NCBI RefSeq assembly: GCF_002313155.2
Contig: NZ_NWFK02000001.1
Coordinates: forward strand, 62,001 to 126,000
Direction: 5' to 3'
Origin: Psychrobacter sp. FDAARGOS_221
Lineage (GTDB): Bacteria; Pseudomonadota; Gammaproteobacteria; Pseudomonadales; Moraxellaceae
DNA: 64,000 nucleotides
Under the pieces are notes generated by a model. The model had not been told where the DNA came from. It did not search any database and saw only the letters and a list, made by a program, of their open reading frames with translations. Position numbers and translations under genes: made by a program. Shown one piece after another: positions 46,256 through 55,198 of the stretch. Numbering within the stretch: position 1 is the first letter of the stretch; the number at the start of each line of letters is the position of its first letter.

Positions 46256-47875
46256 TTATGATGAGCAGCTAATAACCAACGGCTTGGCATCAGCTGCTGG
46301 CGGTGTTGTGTACGCCTCAGTAGCAATCGGTTGCACTTGATAAGGCGTGGTTAGTAGTTTAAATAAGCGATCTACTTCAGAAAAGTCGCCAGACTCGGCC
46401 TGAGTGATTGCTTTTTGTGCCATCGCATTACGCAGTACATAAGCGGGATTGGTGCTTTGTAGTATGTTGATGACTGGCGATAAATCCGCAGGCTGAGACA
46501 CGCTATAACCACTGCCAATTAACTGCTGATTGACATGCGCCACATATCTGTCTTGCCACTGCTGCCATAGCACGCGCTGTTCATCGTCAAGCTCATCATT
46601 CATGTGCTGTAATAACTGTGCTTCATGAGGATGGTTATCAGCGTCGAGCACGGCTATTAGTGCTCTAAAGCTGTTGGTATAATCTAACTTGTTGTCTTCA
46701 ACAAATTGTAAAAACTCGAACGATAATTTTAATGTCGCATTGATATCATCGACATTTAGTTGCTTGTCAGAGTCTGTTTTATTAGCGTTAGCATTAGTGT
46801 CTAAATTATTATCTGCTTCAACTAACCCTTCCCAAGGCAAACCCATTTTGCGACAGATGCCTTGCTGATAGTGACGCATAAAGTCTGTTTCATAGTGCGC
46901 CAGACATTGAGCCAAGGTATCTCTACTGATGTCTTCTTGAGTATCGCCAATAACAGTCTTACCTGATAATTGCATAAAATGCAGCATCCAAACATTTAAG
47001 TTCCAGTGACCAATGGCCGGCTGATTTTGATAGCTATAGCGCCCGGTATAATCCGAGTGGTTATTAATCCAAGCTGGATCAAAACGTTCTAAAAAGCCAA
47101 AAGGTCCATAATCTAATGTGGTACCGGTAATGGATAGATTATCGGTGTTCATCACCCCGTGAGCAAAACCTATTAACTGCCAATCGGCAATCATAGTTGC
47201 AGTACGTGATACCACCGCTGATATGAAGTCTGCTACTGGCGTCTGTGAGTTGGTTAGCTCTGGATAATAGGTTTCGATCATGTATTTAGTAAAGCCGCCC
47301 AATAAATCAGGCGCGAAACTGGCTATCCACTCAACATGCCCTAGGCGTATGTGGGTGTCAGCAACACGCATTAACGCCGCGCCTGGCTCTATCGACTCAC
47401 GTCGTACTGGTGTATCAGAGGTGACAAAGCCGAGTGAGCTTGATGAGCGCACGCCTAGTGATGTCATCGCATGGCCACATAAATATTCTCTAATGGTACT
47501 GCGTAATACCGCACGTCCATCACCCATGCGTGAGTAGGGGGTCAGTCCAGCCCCTTTTAGATGCAAATCAGTGAGCTGACCTTGCTTGTCTCTGACTTGA
47601 GCCATTAATAAGCCACGTCCGTCACCAAGCTGTCCGGCCCATTGTCCAAACTGGTGCCCAGCATAGGCCATCGCTAAAGGTTCAAAACCTTTAGGTACTT
47701 CTTCACCCGCCAATATCTGTACCCAGTGCTGCATCAGGTCAGGATCTTCATCCCATCCCAATTGACCAGCAACGATCGGGTTAAAGTGACCCGCTCTGGC
47801 ATTTTTTAAAGGAACAGGCGGCTGTTTGTTATACAAGCGGGAGTCGAGTGTGGCATAGCTGTTTTCAAAGTTCAT
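46256..47875 (-). CDS. selO: Protein adenylyltransferase SelO (YdiU family)
   Basis: 539 aa, a little longer than E. coli YdiU (~480). The pseudokinase-like core is clear: LAMAYAGHQFGQWAGQLGDG (glycine-rich), DLHLKGAGLTPYSRMGDGRA, and HGVMNTDNLSITGTTLDYGP with the metal-binding NTDN and DYGPF motifs. SelO transfers AMP to Ser, Thr or Tyr of target proteins and affects redox homeostasis. The C-terminus is ISCSS: eukaryotic and some bacterial SelO have selenocysteine at this place, here replaced by Cys. A short acidic insert (NNLDTNANANKTDSDKQ) explains part of the extra length. Confidence 0.92.
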   Translation of the reverse strand: MNFENSYATLDSRLYNKQPPVPLKNARAGHFNPIVAGQLGWDEDPDLMQHWVQILAGEEVPKGFEPLAMAYAGHQFGQWAGQLGDGRGLLMAQVRDKQGQLTDLHLKGAGLTPYSRMGDGRAVLRSTIREYLCGHAMTSLGVRSSSSLGFVTSDTPVRRESIEPGAALMRVADTHIRLGHVEWIASFAPDLLGGFTKYMIETYYPELTNSQTPVADFISAVVSRTATMIADWQLIGFAHGVMNTDNLSITGTTLDYGPFGFLERFDPAWINNHSDYTGRYSYQNQPAIGHWNLNVWMLHFMQLSGKTVIGDTQEDISRDTLAQCLAHYETDFMRHYQQGICRKMGLPWEGLVEADNNLDTNANANKTDSDKQLNVDDINATLKLSFEFLQFVEDNKLDYTNSFRALIAVLDADNHPHEAQLLQHMNDELDDEQRVLWQQWQDRYVAHVNQQLIGSGYSVSQPADLSPVINILQSTNPAYVLRNAMAQKAITQAESGDFSEVDRLFKLLTTPYQVQPIATEAYTTPPAADAKPLVISCSS

Positions 47876-48104
47876 AATGTGGCTTATTTTTATAAGTGTT
47901 GATGATTGGATTTGGTTTTAATAGTGAGATTTAATTTTAATAGTCAGTTTTGATTTTAATAGTTAATTGTAACGGTCAAATGATAACACGAGTATCTAGT
48001 CAATTATTGATTTGAGCACTGTTTAAACATAAGCCAAACACAGGGGTAATAAAACATATTTAAATAAACAAGTGACAGGATTAATTTCGCTTAGCCCAAA
48101 ATAA

Positions 48105-48131
48105 AAAACCCTTCCGGAGAACGAAGGGTTT
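48105..48131 (-). terminator. Rho-independent terminator of the desaturase gene
   Basis: On the minus strand AAACCCTTC, loop GTTCTCCG, GAAGGGTTT then TTTATTTT. It lies about 125 bases after the desaturase stop. Confidence 0.75.
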
Positions 48132-48254
48132 CAATTTATTATTATTATCGTGATTTTTATTATTAGTTATTATTCATTTTTTTATTTTTATAGCTTTTAT
48201 ATTTACCGCATTAAAATAACGAGCATTGGCCATAGGTTAGGCAATGAGCAGTGA

Positions 48255-49709
48255 TTAAACCGCTCGATAGCCACCTATAGTCTGAAACGCTTGTTTTAAG
48301 TTTTGATCGTGAGCTTTGATTTTGTTAGCAATCAGTTGATATTGATCTTTTAACTGCTCATCAACTTCATGTAACTTATCGGCTAACTTATCCTTTTTCA
48401 TTTGTACCGCTTTGGTCTTAATGGCCTGCCACTCTTTAACAGTGTCATTAAACAGCTGATATTCAAACTGAATACGGTCATTAAAGCGATGCAACTCTGC
48501 TGGGACATGACTGTTGACAATCGTTCCATTTTCATCAGTGATATCGGCCAGCTTTTGCTGTGCACGTTTGAACTTCATATTCACTTCGGCATGGCGGATG
48601 GTCATGTCATCTACCACACGAAGATCTGAAGCCAGACCTACTTTAGCGAGTAGACCAATTAGCCATTTTGTAGGATCATATTGCCACCATTTAACACCAT
48701 TGCGATAGTCATACTGGAAGAAATGATGGTAATTATGATAACCCTCACCCCAAGTCGGAATCGCTAAAATAGCATTGTCGCGTGCTGTATTGGTGTCGGT
48801 ATAAGGACGGGTACCGTACATGTGACATAGCGAGTTAATAAAGAAGGTAAAGTGATGGTTAATCACCAAACGTACCAAGCCCGCCAGCAATAACGTGCTC
48901 CAAACATCGCCAATCAGCCAACCGATAGCGCCAATTAAACCAACGTTAGCGACCACAACCCAAGCACCATAATATTTGTGCTGAATTTGAAGTACCTTGT
49001 CTTTGGTCAAATCTGGGATGTTTTTATAATCAAAATTACCGCTTGGATAGTTTCTTAGCATCCAGCCGATATGACTAAACCAAAAACCACGTTTGGCTGA
49101 ATATGGATCATCCATTGGATCGTCCACATGTCTATGGTGGGTACGGTGACCAGAACACCAGTCAAATGCGGAGCCTTGAACCGCTAAGGTTGCGCCAGCC
49201 AAAAAGAAGTTACGAACGGCAGGGTGTGCTTTATAAGCACGGTGTGACATTAATCTATGATAACCGGCAGTAATACTAAGCCCAGTCCATGCACCCACAG
49301 CAGCAAAAGTAAGCCATACTGGGGTACTTACCTTATGAGTGGCCAAATACCAAGGGGTAATCAGTGCTGCAGCGATAGGCGTAGCAACCAACACCACAGC
49401 AGGCACCCAGTTGACAGGGGCGCGTTTAAATTCGCGCTCAAGTGTTTCAAGGTCAGTCGACTGTGAAGCCGAATTGACTGTTGCTTTATTTGAAGAGTTG
49501 CTGTTGGCCTGAGGGGCAGAGAGTTGCTTTTTTTGAGCGGCGGCAGGGCCACTTCGTAAAGCTGAGATGACAGGTAAAATAGCCGCGGGTGAGACAGCAA
49601 TGGAGGTTGCTATTTTCTTACTGCCGGCTACCGCTAACGCTACTGTCAGTGATGACACTTGTTTGCCTGTGTCTAATAACTTTAAAAACTTTTGTCTGTT
49701 GAACTGCAT
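48255..49709 (-). CDS. Membrane acyl-CoA/acyl-lipid delta-9 fatty acid desaturase
   Basis: About 484 aa from the ATG at 49709, preceded by AAGGA; an in-frame ATG at 49766 would add 19 residues but has no ribosome site. The three His boxes are present: HRLMSHR, HRTHHRH and EGYHNYHH. Membrane helices flank the first and second boxes. This is the class of stearoyl-CoA-like desaturases that insert a cis double bond with di-iron and O2, usually raising membrane fluidity in the cold. A low-complexity N-terminal tail (1-100) and a helical C-terminus (about 370-484) extend beyond the core. Substrate form not settled. Confidence 0.9.
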   Translation of the reverse strand: MQFNRQKFLKLLDTGKQVSSLTVALAVAGSKKIATSIAVSPAAILPVISALRSGPAAAQKKQLSAPQANSNSSNKATVNSASQSTDLETLEREFKRAPVNWVPAVVLVATPIAAALITPWYLATHKVSTPVWLTFAAVGAWTGLSITAGYHRLMSHRAYKAHPAVRNFFLAGATLAVQGSAFDWCSGHRTHHRHVDDPMDDPYSAKRGFWFSHIGWMLRNYPSGNFDYKNIPDLTKDKVLQIQHKYYGAWVVVANVGLIGAIGWLIGDVWSTLLLAGLVRLVINHHFTFFINSLCHMYGTRPYTDTNTARDNAILAIPTWGEGYHNYHHFFQYDYRNGVKWWQYDPTKWLIGLLAKVGLASDLRVVDDMTIRHAEVNMKFKRAQQKLADITDENGTIVNSHVPAELHRFNDRIQFEYQLFNDTVKEWQAIKTKAVQMKKDKLADKLHEVDEQLKDQYQLIANKIKAHDQNLKQAFQTIGGYRAV

Positions 49710-49990
49710 GCTTGTTGCATTCCTTGCAAGTAAATATAAATTTAATTCACGGCTAGAATAACGCATCTTTAATCGAAAGTGAACAGGTATTCACTAAGAA
49801 TACCGATAATTGTTCAATAAAGTGAGGTTTGTTACTGACTGTAAACCATTTATTAATAGCCTAGCAACATATGCTTAAGTGCTAGCGTCAAAACTGGATT
49901 CTGAGTATCCGTTAAAAACCGCACTTATTAATGCATAGGACACCAAAATACAGAACTCTAAAATACAAAATTCAGAGTACTAAAATAGCA

Positions 49991-50914
49991 TTAAAATAAA
50001 GTCACTAAACGACTGGGAAAGTCACTGATAATGTAGTTAACACCGAGATTAATAAGACGTTTCGCATGTTGTGGCTCATTAACGGTCCAAGCAGTGGTAG
50101 TTAATTGATAATGTCGAAAACTTTGTAGCAACTGCTGGCTTGATTGAGATGGTAAATCATATAGTGGGAAAAACAAGCCCACACCTTGGCAGCCCAAACG
50201 TTTAGCGATTAATGCCGTATCCATTAAAGGTGCATTGGTCGACATTAACATCGTAGGCTGAAAATCGGCATGTTCATCTTTAGTTACCATGCTTGCTGTG
50301 TCGACTGCAAATTTTGGCTCTACTAATAAACCACGTGGATACTGACTGAGCACAGGATGATTAAGCATGTACTGATGCAAGGTGACATCAAAACTGGTTA
50401 GGGTAATGGGTAGCGGCTTTAAGCTTGGGTCTAAAAGAGCCTGTGCTAATGCTTGAGTAAGACGCTGATAATTGCTTCGCTCGTGGGTTTTGACTTCTAA
50501 TTCGATACGCTGATAACCATTGAGGTAGGGGGCCATGTCTTCTAATAACAGGTGCCGATTCCCTTGCAGCGGATATCTTAGTAGTTCCGTACTGTTGCAC
50601 TGATCAATACGTGATTGCCTTTGCTGCAGTCTTGATAAGGTATCATCATGATGAACCAAAAGCTTATTATCGGCAGTCAGTTGTACATCAAACTCTATGC
50701 CAACCAGTTGCTTCGGATAGCGTCGATGCAGCTGTTGCAGATGATCAAAACCAGCGGCACTGTTTTCAAGTTGTTCACCACGCGCACCACGATGACCAAG
50801 TAAATAGCTTTGTCTAGGATTTAAGGCGGCAGCAGGTCTTGTTTGATACACATTAAAGCGATTTGTTGTGTTATTAGGTTTTGATGAGCGGTTTGAAGGC
50901 TGGCGAGTCGTCAT
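49991..50914 (-). CDS. Glycerophosphodiester phosphodiesterase
   Basis: 307 aa, TIM-barrel GDPD family. Catalytic HRGARGEQLENS carries the first His, Arg and Glu-Asn; GIEFDVQLTADNKLLVHHDD holds the Glu/Asp metal ligands and the second His. The C-terminus has the family ending (TAWTVNEPQHAKRLINLGVN, then YIISDFPSRL). It hydrolyses glycerophosphodiesters to glycerol-3-phosphate and an alcohol. The absence of a signal peptide points to a cytosolic form; the N-terminal ~35 residues are polar and basic. Confidence 0.9.
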   Translation of the reverse strand: MTTRQPSNRSSKPNNTTNRFNVYQTRPAAALNPRQSYLLGHRGARGEQLENSAAGFDHLQQLHRRYPKQLVGIEFDVQLTADNKLLVHHDDTLSRLQQRQSRIDQCNSTELLRYPLQGNRHLLLEDMAPYLNGYQRIELEVKTHERSNYQRLTQALAQALLDPSLKPLPITLTSFDVTLHQYMLNHPVLSQYPRGLLVEPKFAVDTASMVTKDEHADFQPTMLMSTNAPLMDTALIAKRLGCQGVGLFFPLYDLPSQSSQQLLQSFRHYQLTTTAWTVNEPQHAKRLINLGVNYIISDFPSRLVTLF

Positions 50915-51204
50915 AGTATTTATTCAAAGTAAGTTGATCAGGTTAGGTGTAAGGTATGATGGGAATCAGATGCAGTTTTAATAAGTATAGTTGTTACGGC
51001 TTCAAACTTAAAAGCTGTTTATCGTAGAATAGCTAAAATTAGAGGTGAATGACTAAAATTATCCTCTGGAATTGATCGATGATCGTCAACTAGGTTAAAC
51101 GATATAAAGCGCATAGGCTTAGTAAGAGATACTGATAGATAGTTATTGATAAACACTGAGTTGACTTTAACTAAAAGGCAAATATCGAATAACAAAACAA
51201 TCCA

Positions 51205-51234
51205 TTAACAAAATCAGCTGCTATGGCGTATAAT
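51205..51234 (+). promoter_or_regulatory. Sigma-70 promoter of the lipoprotein gene
   Basis: TTAACA (51205-51210) and TATAAT (51229-51234) are separated by 18 bases; the start codon follows 53 bases later. Confidence 0.55.
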
Positions 51235-51286
51235 ACCGTCAAAGCTGTTCCGATATAATAATTGATTACCTAAGAGGTTGTTTATA

Positions 51287-52390
51287 ATGATGTTAAGTCA
51301 CACCCGCAGTTGTGCTCGAAGCAAGGTCGTTGGTATTGTTTTACTAAGCACACTGACTGCCGTCGGCTGTAACAAAAACCCTGATGCAGAAGAGGGTGGT
51401 GCCAATCAACAACAAGTTGATAACGTGTTGGTGCCTGTCGTTGCTTGTGATGACAGAATGGTAGCAGCACAGTTAGAACAAGCGGTTAAAGCTAACTTGA
51501 GCACTCAAGCACAGCGTCAGTTTAATGCCTATGCCGAAAGCGCTGGTGAAACCTTAAGCACCAGTAACTTAAATAAAGCGACAACCTCAGTATTGGTCGA
51601 TGTTGCTAATCCAGTGATGATAGCTGAAGCCAATGATCAAGGCATGGTCACTTGTAGTGCTAGCCTAAGCTTAACTTTGCCAAATCAAGACGTGGCACGT
51701 GCAACCAAGGTCTATTCTGCATTAGAAGATCGCAGCCTTGAGAGTGTGTTGCAAGCGCAAAACATCTCATTGAACAATAATATGTTAGTCGCAAGCGGTG
51801 TCAATTATATGGTCGGTATGCAAGGCGGCCAGACTCGAGCGCATCTGGTAGGTCAGCCAACTATCTTAGTCGCAGCCTCTGATATGCTAGCTAAGTCACA
51901 GTTTCAATCGACGCTGGATGCAACTTTAGCAACGCCAAGAGTTAGACAGCCTAAGCCTGAGCCATCTTTGCCAAAAGAGCCAACTATCAGATCTGAGCCG
52001 CAAGTACGTCCTGAGCCAGAGCCAAGAGCGGCTGCCAAAAAGTCTGAGCCAACCAAAACGGCGCCAGCCAAGTCACGTTCTAGCGAATCAGCAGCACCAA
52101 AAAAATCAAGTTCGAGCCAATTAAGCTCAAGCCAATCGGTTGGGCCTGCTGGTCAATCTAAGTCTTCAAGAGCTGAACCTGACAACAACAAAGCGTCTAA
52201 TACGCGATCTCAAGCGCCTGCTAAATCGTCAAATGATGCGTCAGACACTCAGTTAGGCCCTGCTGCTAACAATAAAGTGGTGAGTCCTAAAGAAAAGGCA
52301 CCGGTTGATCCTATTGGTGAGAAAATCAAAGAGATTACCAATAATGATGAGATCGATGTGGTTATCATCGAAGAAGAAGGTACTTATTAA
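51287..52390 (+). CDS. Lipoprotein with long disordered Pro/Glu/Ser/Lys-rich tail
   Basis: 367 aa from the ATG at 51287 (AAGAGG nine bases upstream; the longer frame starts at TTG). The basic N-terminus and hydrophobic helix end at LTAVGC, a probable lipobox. The folded part (about 45-210) has VVACDDRMVAAQLEQAVKAN and a VTCSASLSLTLPNQDVARAT core with two Cys. Residues about 225-330 are low complexity (repeated KPEP, RPEPEP, AAPKKSSSS) and likely unfolded. The C-terminus is acidic (EITNNDEIDVVIIEEEGTY). Function unknown; the tail could span the periplasm. Confidence 0.8.
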   Translation: MMLSHTRSCARSKVVGIVLLSTLTAVGCNKNPDAEEGGANQQQVDNVLVPVVACDDRMVAAQLEQAVKANLSTQAQRQFNAYAESAGETLSTSNLNKATTSVLVDVANPVMIAEANDQGMVTCSASLSLTLPNQDVARATKVYSALEDRSLESVLQAQNISLNNNMLVASGVNYMVGMQGGQTRAHLVGQPTILVAASDMLAKSQFQSTLDATLATPRVRQPKPEPSLPKEPTIRSEPQVRPEPEPRAAAKKSEPTKTAPAKSRSSESAAPKKSSSSQLSSSQSVGPAGQSKSSRAEPDNNKASNTRSQAPAKSSNDASDTQLGPAANNKVVSPKEKAPVDPIGEKIKEITNNDEIDVVIIEEEGTY

Positions 52391-52490
52391 TAGCAAGCCT
52401 GTTTAAGTGATAAATAATTGGTTATCCCAATTGTTTGGTAGTTGTTTAGCAGTTACTTAGCAGTCGTTTAGGATTTGCTTAAATGAAATC

Positions 52491-52534
52491 AGCGGTTAAC
52501 ATACATAAAAGTGATGTTAACCGCTTTGCGTTTT
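52491..52534 (+). terminator. Rho-independent terminator
   Basis: AGCGGTTAACAT and ATGTTAACCGCT form a perfect 12-bp stem with an 11-base loop, followed by TTGCGTTTT. It ends the lipoprotein transcript; the opposite strand lies beyond the adenosyltransferase stop. Confidence 0.75.
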
Positions 52535-52576
52535 ACCAATCAATAAATAGCTAGCAACTAACGAGCAGCTGGCTTA

Positions 52577-53200
52577 TTATTGAGTCAAGCCATCTAAGAT
52601 AGTCTTATCCCAAAGCACTTCGTTAGACTGCTCAAGATTGGCGCAATATCTTGCCAGCACAAACAACCAGTCTGATAGACGATTAAGCAGTTTGGCAGCA
52701 CCAGCGCTCATGGCCTGAGGTTGCTGTGTGCGTAAGCTGACAGCTTGACGTTCACAACGGCGGCAAACGGTACGCGCGATATGAGTCTGACTGACTAATA
52801 CTGAGCCGGCTGGCAGAATAAAATCTTTTAGCGGTAACAAATATTGGTTTAAACCGTCAATTTGTGACTCTAACCACTCAATGTGAGCGTCTTCGATACC
52901 TTTGTATTCAGGCATCGCTAATTCACCGCCTATATTAAATAGCAGGTGCTGAATGATACTGATACTGTGTAAAATGTTTTCTAGGTCTGGTTGATCACTA
53001 TTGATGCTGTCTGCTTTATTAGCTTGGTTGGTAAGCTGTTGAGCGTGAGCGGCAATCATGCCAATATGTGCATTGAGCTCATCCACATCTCCCATCACTG
53101 TAAATAGTTGATCGGCTTTGCTAATGCGATCGCCATTTGCCATGCCGGTGGTGCCATCATCGCCGGTGCGGGTATAAATTTTTGATAATCGGTTGCCCAT
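52577..53200 (-). CDS. Cob(I)yrinic acid a,c-diamide adenosyltransferase (PduO type)
   Basis: 207 aa. The ATP-binding opening KIYTRTGDDGTTGMANGDR and the helical bundle motif RTVCRRCERQAVSL identify the PduO-type ATR. It transfers the 5'-deoxyadenosyl group of ATP to cob(I)alamin or its precursor and makes adenosylcobalamin. An extension near 62-72 (KADSINSDQPD) lengthens the loop between the first two helices. It is a single gene here, so cobalamin use cannot be linked to a local pathway. Confidence 0.92.
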   Translation of the reverse strand: MGNRLSKIYTRTGDDGTTGMANGDRISKADQLFTVMGDVDELNAHIGMIAAHAQQLTNQANKADSINSDQPDLENILHSISIIQHLLFNIGGELAMPEYKGIEDAHIEWLESQIDGLNQYLLPLKDFILPAGSVLVSQTHIARTVCRRCERQAVSLRTQQPQAMSAGAAKLLNRLSDWLFVLARYCANLEQSNEVLWDKTILDGLTQ

Positions 53201-53418
53201 TGTGTTTCCTAATTGTTTTTCCTAATTATTTTAAGGTTACGACATTGATGTTATAACACTGTGTGAGTAAATATAGCAATTTTTATCGAGCTTAGGTAAT
53301 ATGAGGGGATTTAAATTTATTGCTGCTCTAGTTAGCCAGTCTGCAATTGCCCAGATTTAATTTTTATTACTCATTTTTTATTATTTAGTTTTTATCATTT
53401 TTAGTTAAGGTTTTGAAT

Positions 53419-54927
53419 ATGTCATTACAGACCCATATTGTTGCTACACCTGATTTTATGACAAAGCAGTTTGCTGACAGTCAGGCTGCGTTAAAGATAT
53501 ATGACTCGATGACCACCAACAAGCGTGTGTTTGAGCCGTTACAAGCAGGTAAAATTGGCATGTATGTCTGTGGGATGACCGTTTACGATTACTGTCATAT
53601 TGGCCATGCTCGTGTAATGGTAGCCTTTGATGTGGTGGCTCGTTGGCTACGTCATGTGGGATATGATGTCAATTATGTGCGTAATATCACAGATATTGAT
53701 GACAAAATCATCGCGCGTGCCAATGAAAATGGTGAAACTATTGGTGAGTTAACCAAGCGCTTTACCCAAGCCATGCACGAAGATGCAACCGCTTTAGGCT
53801 GTGTTTCTCCGGATTTTGAACCGCGCGCTACGGATCATATCGATGAGATGTTGAGCATGATCGAAACGTTAGAGCAAAAAGATCATGCCTATGCGGCCAG
53901 TAATGGTGACGTCTATTATGCGGTAGAAACCTTTGCAGACTATGGCAAACTGTCAAAACGTAAACTTGAAGACTTGCAAGCTGGTTCACGTATTGATGTC
54001 GATGCGGATAAGAAAAACCCGTTTGACTTTGTATTATGGAAAGCCGCTAAAGTAGATGAGCCACAATGGCCATCTAACTGGGGTGGCGGTCGTCCAGGCT
54101 GGCACATTGAATGTTCTGCAATGGCAACCAAATGCTTAGGTAATAGCTTTGATATCCATGGTGGTGGTCACGATTTACAGTTCCCACACCATGAAAATGA
54201 GATTGCTCAATCTGAAGCGGCAACTGGCTGCACCTATGCCAATAATTGGATGCATGTGGGCTTTATTAATGTCGATGGCGAGAAGATGTCTAAGTCATTG
54301 GGTAACTTCTTTACCATTCGTGAAGTGATGGAGAAGTTCCATCCTGAGACCATTCGCTTCTTTATTTTATCAAGCCATTATCGCAGTCAGGTTAACTTCT
54401 CAGACATCGCATTAAAAGAAGCGCATTCTGGGTTAAGCCGTATTTATCAAGCGCTAAAAGTTGCTGAATCTGTACTAGAGTCGCCAATCGATGCAGTTAG
54501 CTTAAAAGCAGCGGCGACACAAGGCTCGCATATCGAAGACTTTATTGCTGCGATGAATGATGACTTTAATACACCGCAAGCAATCAGTGTATTATTTAGC
54601 CTAAGCAAAGAAATCAATAAACTGGCCCGTGAAGTGGGTGACCAAGCCGATCATGAGCAGCTGTTGGCGTTAGCCGTTACTTTAAAATCATTGGCTGGCG
54701 TGCTTAATATTGGTCAGTTAAACCCAACTCAGTTCTTGCAGGCTCAAATCGGTGCAGCCGCAGAAGGTCAATTATCAGATACTCAGATTGATGATTTGAT
54801 TCAACAGCGACTGGATGCAAAAGCCAATAAAGACTTTGCACGTGCGGACCAAATCCGTGATGAGTTGCAAAATGCAGGTATTGAGCTAGAAGACGGTAAA
54901 AATGGCACCACTTGGCGTCGTACTTAG
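53419..54927 (+). CDS. cysS: Cysteinyl-tRNA synthetase
   Basis: 502 aa from the ATG at 53419 (TAAGG eight bases upstream; the longer frame begins with TTG). The class I signature is [15 protein letters not shown] (HIGH motif) and KMSKS lies in [12 protein letters not shown]. Zinc ligands include Cys in [11 protein letters not shown], Cys in WHIECSAM and the HHEN motif. It attaches Cys to tRNA-Cys. The first ~30 residues extend beyond the E. coli start (which begins near the [11 protein letters not shown] region), making this protein ~40 residues longer. Confidence 0.95.
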   Translation: MSLQTHIVATPDFMTKQFADSQAALKIYDSMTTNKRVFEPLQAGKIGMYVCGMTVYDYCHIGHARVMVAFDVVARWLRHVGYDVNYVRNITDIDDKIIARANENGETIGELTKRFTQAMHEDATALGCVSPDFEPRATDHIDEMLSMIETLEQKDHAYAASNGDVYYAVETFADYGKLSKRKLEDLQAGSRIDVDADKKNPFDFVLWKAAKVDEPQWPSNWGGGRPGWHIECSAMATKCLGNSFDIHGGGHDLQFPHHENEIAQSEAATGCTYANNWMHVGFINVDGEKMSKSLGNFFTIREVMEKFHPETIRFFILSSHYRSQVNFSDIALKEAHSGLSRIYQALKVAESVLESPIDAVSLKAAATQGSHIEDFIAAMNDDFNTPQAISVLFSLSKEINKLAREVGDQADHEQLLALAVTLKSLAGVLNIGQLNPTQFLQAQIGAAAEGQLSDTQIDDLIQQRLDAKANKDFARADQIRDELQNAGIELEDGKNGTTWRRT

Positions 54928-55043
54928 TTATTTTTCTAAGTGCTGTTTTCAGTGCTGTTTTCAGTGATGTATTAGTGATGTCTTACTGATATAAAATCAT
55001 TTGCGTCACTTGAACTTACTACCTTCTATTTGTGTAAACTTTA

Positions 55044-55077
55044 AAAAAGCCTGCTCAGCAATGATGCAGGATTTTTT
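55044..55077 (+). terminator. Probable terminator of cysS
   Basis: AAAAAAGCCTGC and GCAGGATTTTTT flank an 11-base spacer with a second small stem inside. It lies 116 bases after the cysS stop. Confidence 0.6.
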
Positions 55078-55198
55078 ATCATTTTTTGTTGCGTTGCCTT
55101 GTCAAATTAACCACTATCAATCATCATTATTTGTTTAAGCCAATTTAATCTAGTTTAAGTAAATAACTTTAACCCATCGATAGAGTGACCCAGTAGCT

